Shown here: positions 59,961 through 64,000 of the stretch, in pieces
How positions within the stretch are numbered: position 1 is the stretch's first letter
Layout: each line of letters begins with the position of its first letter
Assembly (NCBI RefSeq): GCF_040958095.1
Contig: NC_091175.1
Coordinates: 24,619,339-24,683,338, forward strand
Length of the DNA: 64,000 bases
Direction: 5' to 3'
Source: Procambarus clarkii
Taxonomy: Eukaryota; Arthropoda; Malacostraca; Decapoda; Cambaridae
Made by a program: the position numbers and the translations under genes
The notes under the pieces: generated by a model
Told to the model about the DNA's origin: nothing
Database searches by the model: none
What the model saw: the letters and a program-made list of their open reading frames with translations, nothing else

Positions 59961-60427
59961 TGAATGAAGCAAAGTCGGTGAGAAATCGTTGAAAGAGTAC
60001 TCAAAGAATCTCTCCTGTGACCTTAGTTTGCCACATATCGGTATACCGGGTTATTAATATAATTTAATTCACTGTGTTGGCGGGAGAGGCAGCCAACGTA
60101 TAAATACACGCTGTTTGTATCGAGGTACCCCCCCCCCCTCCCCCCAAGGTTGAACTACAGACACTCCCCAGGATTAAAGCCTCAGCTTTCTGAGGCTGTT
60201 TGAAAATCTGTTTGAATATGGGAAGCAAAGTTGGAAGTCCGGTTAAAAAATGCTTTGAAAATCTGTTGGTAAAATGCATCATCATTAAATATACTCCCAG
60301 GACAAGTAGAAGCGGGTGACTGCGTTGATCTCAAGCGAATGAATCAGTGTATCCTGCATAGTCCATTTGAAATATCCATCATTAGATTCATAGTTTTAAG
60401 CTAAGAATACGCTAATGAAAACCGACG
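59961..60427. other. No gene seen; poly-C run
   Basis: A CCCCCCCCCCCTCCCCCC run lies near 60,128. The rest has no clear frame or repeat. Confidence 0.45.
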
Positions 60428-60828
60428 GACAACATACCCTTGCAGACAACATACCCTTGCAGACAACATACCCTTGCAGACAACATACCCTTGCAGACAA
60501 CATACCCTTGCAAACAACATACCCTTGCAGACAACATACCCTTGCAGACAACATACCCTTGCAGAAAACATACCCTTGCAGAAAACATACCCTTGCAGAA
60601 AACATACCCTTGCAGAAAACATACCCTTGCAGAAAACATACCCTTGCAGAAAACATACCCTTGCAGAAAACATACCCTTGCAGAAAACATACCCCTTGCA
60701 GAAAACATACCCTTGCAGAAAACATACCCTTGCAGAAAACATACCCTTGCAGAAAACATACCCTTGCAGAAAACATACCCTTACAGAAAACATACCCTTG
60801 CAGAAAACATACCCTTGCAGACAAGATG
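60428..60828. repeat. 17-bp minisatellite, about 23 copies
   Basis: The unit CATACCCTTGCAGAAAA or CATACCCTTGCAGACAA is repeated in near-perfect register, with one extra C near 60,692. The first copies are mostly the GACAA form, the rest the GAAAA form, and the last returns to GACAA. Frames through it on both strands are artefacts. Confidence 0.95.
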
Positions 60829-61296
60829 AGAACCTCCACTTGGTTTTCACATCTATCTTGTAACACCATTTGTGGTTTTTAAAGTCTTTCGCTAATTCTT
60901 CATCTTGAGAGTTTATTCTTCATTTAAGAGCAATTAGCATTAGCTTGTTTTTGCTTTTGTTTACTGCGAATTCTGGTGGTAATATCATTTAACACAAATT
61001 TGTTTTGTATAATACACAAGAAAATTCCCGACCCCTGCTTCATAAGGATGTCAATAACCATACTGGCATCCATACTTGCTTTTGGGACACTGTCACACAG
61101 CCACAGTACCATGTATCTGTGTACATTAGTTAACAGAAAAATAATACAATGATATTATGGATCACCTCTAATGCGGATTAAAAGTTTGATGTTTTTCATG
61201 TTCATGAAGTAAGCATTTTTATTTATTTTATTAATTTTATTGAATTAATATTTATTTTTCGCAGTACTAATGCTAAGGGGCTCTCATTTGACGAGT
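60829..61296. other. No gene seen
   Basis: AT-rich. It would be the 3' untranslated or downstream region of the candidate exon at 61,297 (minus). Confidence 0.4.
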
Positions 61297-61521
61297 TTAT
61301 GCTTTATCTTTAGGGAAATTACCATCTATAACCAAAATTATACGAGAGAGACCTTGAGATACATCTGTCCTTGATATTGGTCTTAATACCTTAAGCATAC
61401 CTTTTCTACGAGGATGAAACCGTCCACAAATGTGTATATATCCTTCAGTAATATGAGCCGGAACTGCGTGTGCGAAAACCCTGCTCCCAAAAGTAAAGTT
61501 ATATCGATCGTCATGGCAGCT
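61297..61521 (-). CDS. Candidate terminal exon of an unidentified gene
   Basis: On the minus strand the acceptor AATTATCTTTATCAG ends at 61,522 and the frame is open in phase 0 for 74 residues to TAA at 61,297-61,299. It includes SCHDDRYNFTFGSRVFAHAV, HITEGYIHICGRFHPRRKGM and IILVIDGNFPKDKA. Residue composition is protein-like, and no simple repeat or known retroelement motif is visible. I recognise no family. Upstream exons should lie at higher coordinates, but none was found with confidence. Confidence 0.45.
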   Translation of the reverse strand, partial: SCHDDRYNFTFGSRVFAHAVPAHITEGYIHICGRFHPRRKGMLKVLRPISRTDVSQGLSRIILVIDGNFPKDKA

Positions 61522-63260
61522 CTGATAAAGATAATTATATTTTACCTAGAAATATAATAACCTTTGAAAAGAAAAATTTATGCTGAAAAATGCATAATGC
61601 ATTTGGATCTCTATAACAGTTCACGAAAAATATTCAAACACATTCGTCTCATCAAATGAAATAGTAGACTGAGAGCTGGTATAACATGATAATATTCAAC
61701 GAATTATGAAAGTATCCATTAGAAAAATCATGTAGTTATTATAACAAAAATTCTGTTTAAATATCACATAGACATTAAAACCTGGTACAGGCTTAAAGTG
61801 TTTAGGAACCAACGAGATGCTCGCTATCTTGGCCCTCGTTCCTCACCACGTGGGACTTGTAAACAACCTGAGCAAGGCCTGGAGGCGGTGTGGTTAACGT
61901 GTAGTTCAAGTATAAATGTTTTGATAATACTGGAGCAACAACAGCCAACGGAAGTACCTAAACCAAAAAGCTATCCCTTCCTAGCCAGAGAATTCCACTG
62001 GAGTAGTGGGGAAGCTTGTAAATAACAAGAGGTCCGTCCAAAGCAATGAAGACCAAGTCTCCGGAACACTATTCTAAAATCTTAAGTAAAATTGAGATAT
62101 AGTTTGTTGGCCAATTTATTCATGTCTTATTTACAATAAAGGTGGAGCGGTTACGAATGTGGCAAGACCCCGAAACAGGTCAGTACAGATTGCTCTATTA
62201 TTGCCTTCTTATCCATGAACGAACAGTGGGTGTTGACCGACACCAGCAGCCGCGTATAAGAGTGATACAGCTTAATAAATTTCATAGTTACTTGACTAAT
62301 TATACCGTTAGACAATTTCTGTCTGCAGGAGTTGTTGTGAATGGAAGACGGTGTGGTCAGCAGAGCTAGGTACAAGCACTCGTGTCCCTCCATCAACTCC
62401 AGCTAGTTAGCTAAAGAAAATTCCCCAAATGTCTTAAGTTTTAGCACGAAATGTTTGATGTCATTAATACATCTCCTCAACTGATGATCATGATGTACAG
62501 TCTGTGTTGGTGGAGATGTGGGGAGTTTCCCAGCAGGCAACTTGTTAATTTTAAATTATTTAATTATTTAAATTATTTAAATGAGTGGACTGTATGTTTA
62601 GTTTATCATTTACTGGGTGTTACCTTGTACACATAATCTTGGGGAGTTGATTCATTAGTTCATGTGGGAACCGACCTGTGAGATTTATATTTATTTAATT
62701 TATATGAATTTATATTTACGTTAATTTATATACTTCGATAGCAATTTGTATAATGATAAGTGGACTGTATTTCTGCAATAATCTCATAATCTCACAAATC
62801 GATCCTCTACACATTAGGGGGGGTTTATTAAATTAAATATATATGCAGCCAATCAAACTACAGTAATAGACTACATACATTGAAAAGGTTCCTTATCTTA
62901 TAGTACAGCAGGTTAGTCCACCAGGTATAACTAGGGTGTAGACACCAAATTATCCTCTTTGAGGTAGCTTCCATCATCCAGGTAACTGATGTACAAAGCC
63001 TTGCTTCCTCGTCTTGACCTGTCAAAAGGGCGCTAGCTGTGAAGCCAGGTTCTATATATGACAAGTATTTCAGAGAAAACTGTACATGGAACATGAAGAC
63101 CTGGCTTAATTACCTTTAGTATGAGGCAATTTCGTGATCTAACCGGATCACCCTACCCAATGACATTAATGGCCACTAATGATAGATAATGGGTTTCGGA
63201 AAGAACACTTAACTTGATTTGTAGACAGCGTGTTGATAATGGTACACTTCTGGTTTCCAT
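61522..63260. other. No gene seen
   Basis: AT-rich. Frames at 61,798-62,025 and 62,142-62,369 (plus) lack good start context or domains. The stretch 62,880-63,110 looks like dispersed-repeat sequence but cannot be named. Confidence 0.4.
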
Positions 63261-63274
63261 AACACTACGTCCAA

Positions 63275-63500
63275 GTAAATTTAACAGGAGCCGCATTTGC
63301 TCCCGTGCCTCTGGTCTAGTATAAACAACAATGGCAATGTCTAACACTCCATACTATTGACGCTACTGGCCAACATTGTCCAGATATGATAGGAGTCGAA
63401 TTTGCTCCACGTGTCTCCGAGCTGACACAACAATGGCTGCCCCTCCTTCCTCCCTCTGACGCCTGGCTTACATTGTCCACATGACAGAAAGTGATAGAAG
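63275..63500. repeat. Diverged tandem duplication, about 110 bp
   Basis: AGGAGCCGCATTTGCTCCCG ... ACAACAATGGC is followed by AGGAGTCGAATTTGCTCCAC ... ACAACAATGGC about 105-110 bp later, each near a CATTGTCCA motif. Confidence 0.5.
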
Positions 63501-64000
63501 GGTCACATTTACTCTACTTTAATATTGATAATTAAGTTAATTTATATGAGATGTTTTATGATGGTAAAGTCCAAAGACTAATGTATTTAAGAATAATTCC
63601 CACCATAATAGGTGGTGATTTATAATAGTATGTGGTGATGATATCCCGTTTTCTTTAGACGGTAATTCCACTACAAGTTACGTTTTCTATGGGTAACTTG
63701 TTTATACAACACAGCTCTTATCTGTCTGTATGATATTAAATGGTGTCGGATTTTCCGACAGTTCAATCAACCGTAAATTATACATTCATATTATTCAATT
63801 AATTTGGTTAGTGAGCTGCTCTACGGTTTGTTAATTGCATGATTGATTAATTTTAACTGTCCTGCAGATTTCCACTTTAACTAAACAGAAACACTCTTAG
63901 CTACAACGTCCCTACCCTCCGTTTTAATGAAACAGGTGGATAGGTCTCTCAGGTTGTCCCAGAAGACTCTGCCTAAGGTTTACAATGTAAAAATTGTTAC
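63501..64000. other. No gene seen
   Basis: AT-rich sequence without a supported feature up to the window end. Confidence 0.45.

Noticed and set aside
60396-60882. Six overlapping frames of 115-157 codons on both strands
   Set aside because: Artefacts of the 17-bp minisatellite.
62142-62369. 75-codon plus-strand frame
   Set aside because: It starts at GTG with no good acceptor or ATG context, has no domain, and an equally long frame exists on the opposite strand.

Overview
This is a eukaryotic, repeat-dominated window with very few host exons. The best guess is a decapod crustacean, probably a crayfish-like genome. This is an inference from three things: TTAGG/CCTAA arthropod telomere-type motifs inside interspersed elements, several tRNA-derived SINE types that I associate with decapods, and abundant (TA)n tracts with Penelope-like elements (PLEs) and Helitrons. 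No bacterial-type operons, rRNA or stand-alone tRNA genes were seen.

Left part (1-24 kb): a 27-bp minisatellite; a decayed 6.5-kb non-LTR retrotransposon (LINE copy 1, minus strand) with a nested LINE 3' end; SINEs; a candidate host terminal exon (8.7-9.15 kb, plus); long AT-rich and (TA)n stretches; several foldback elements; a minus-strand Helitron remnant; a higher-order tandem repeat (13.5-14.1 kb); a Helitron at 15.5-16.8 kb; a gag-like retroelement pseudogene (minus); a PLE linker/GIY-YIG fragment; and a promoter-rich LTR-like block (20.2-23.0 kb) that hosts a near-perfect 248-bp-arm palindrome of tRNA-like sequence.

Centre (24-46 kb): the most gene-like unit. A large minus-strand C2H2 zinc-finger terminal exon (24,358-26,900) begins at a clean splice acceptor. 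Two minus-strand exons at 45,527-45,631 and 45,816-46,023 have good splice sites and matching phases, so I propose one three-exon gene of about 951 residues. Its second intron of about 18.6 kb holds a 7.2-kb minisatellite of mixed 17/21-bp units, a (GA)n(CA)n tract, two head-to-tail Helitrons and a second LINE copy.

Right part (46-64 kb): five telomere-motif MITE-like elements separated by (TA)n; PLE pieces in opposing orientation with a Helitron 3' terminus between them; a second gag-like element with an open 309-codon frame; a broken Ty3/Gypsy pol; fragments of CR1/L2-like LINEs; another foldback; a 17-bp minisatellite; and a candidate 74-residue terminal exon (61,297-61,521, minus). Most coding potential belongs to dead retroelements. 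The plausible host coding sequence is the zinc-finger gene plus three orphan exons. All identifications come from reading the sequence without database searches.
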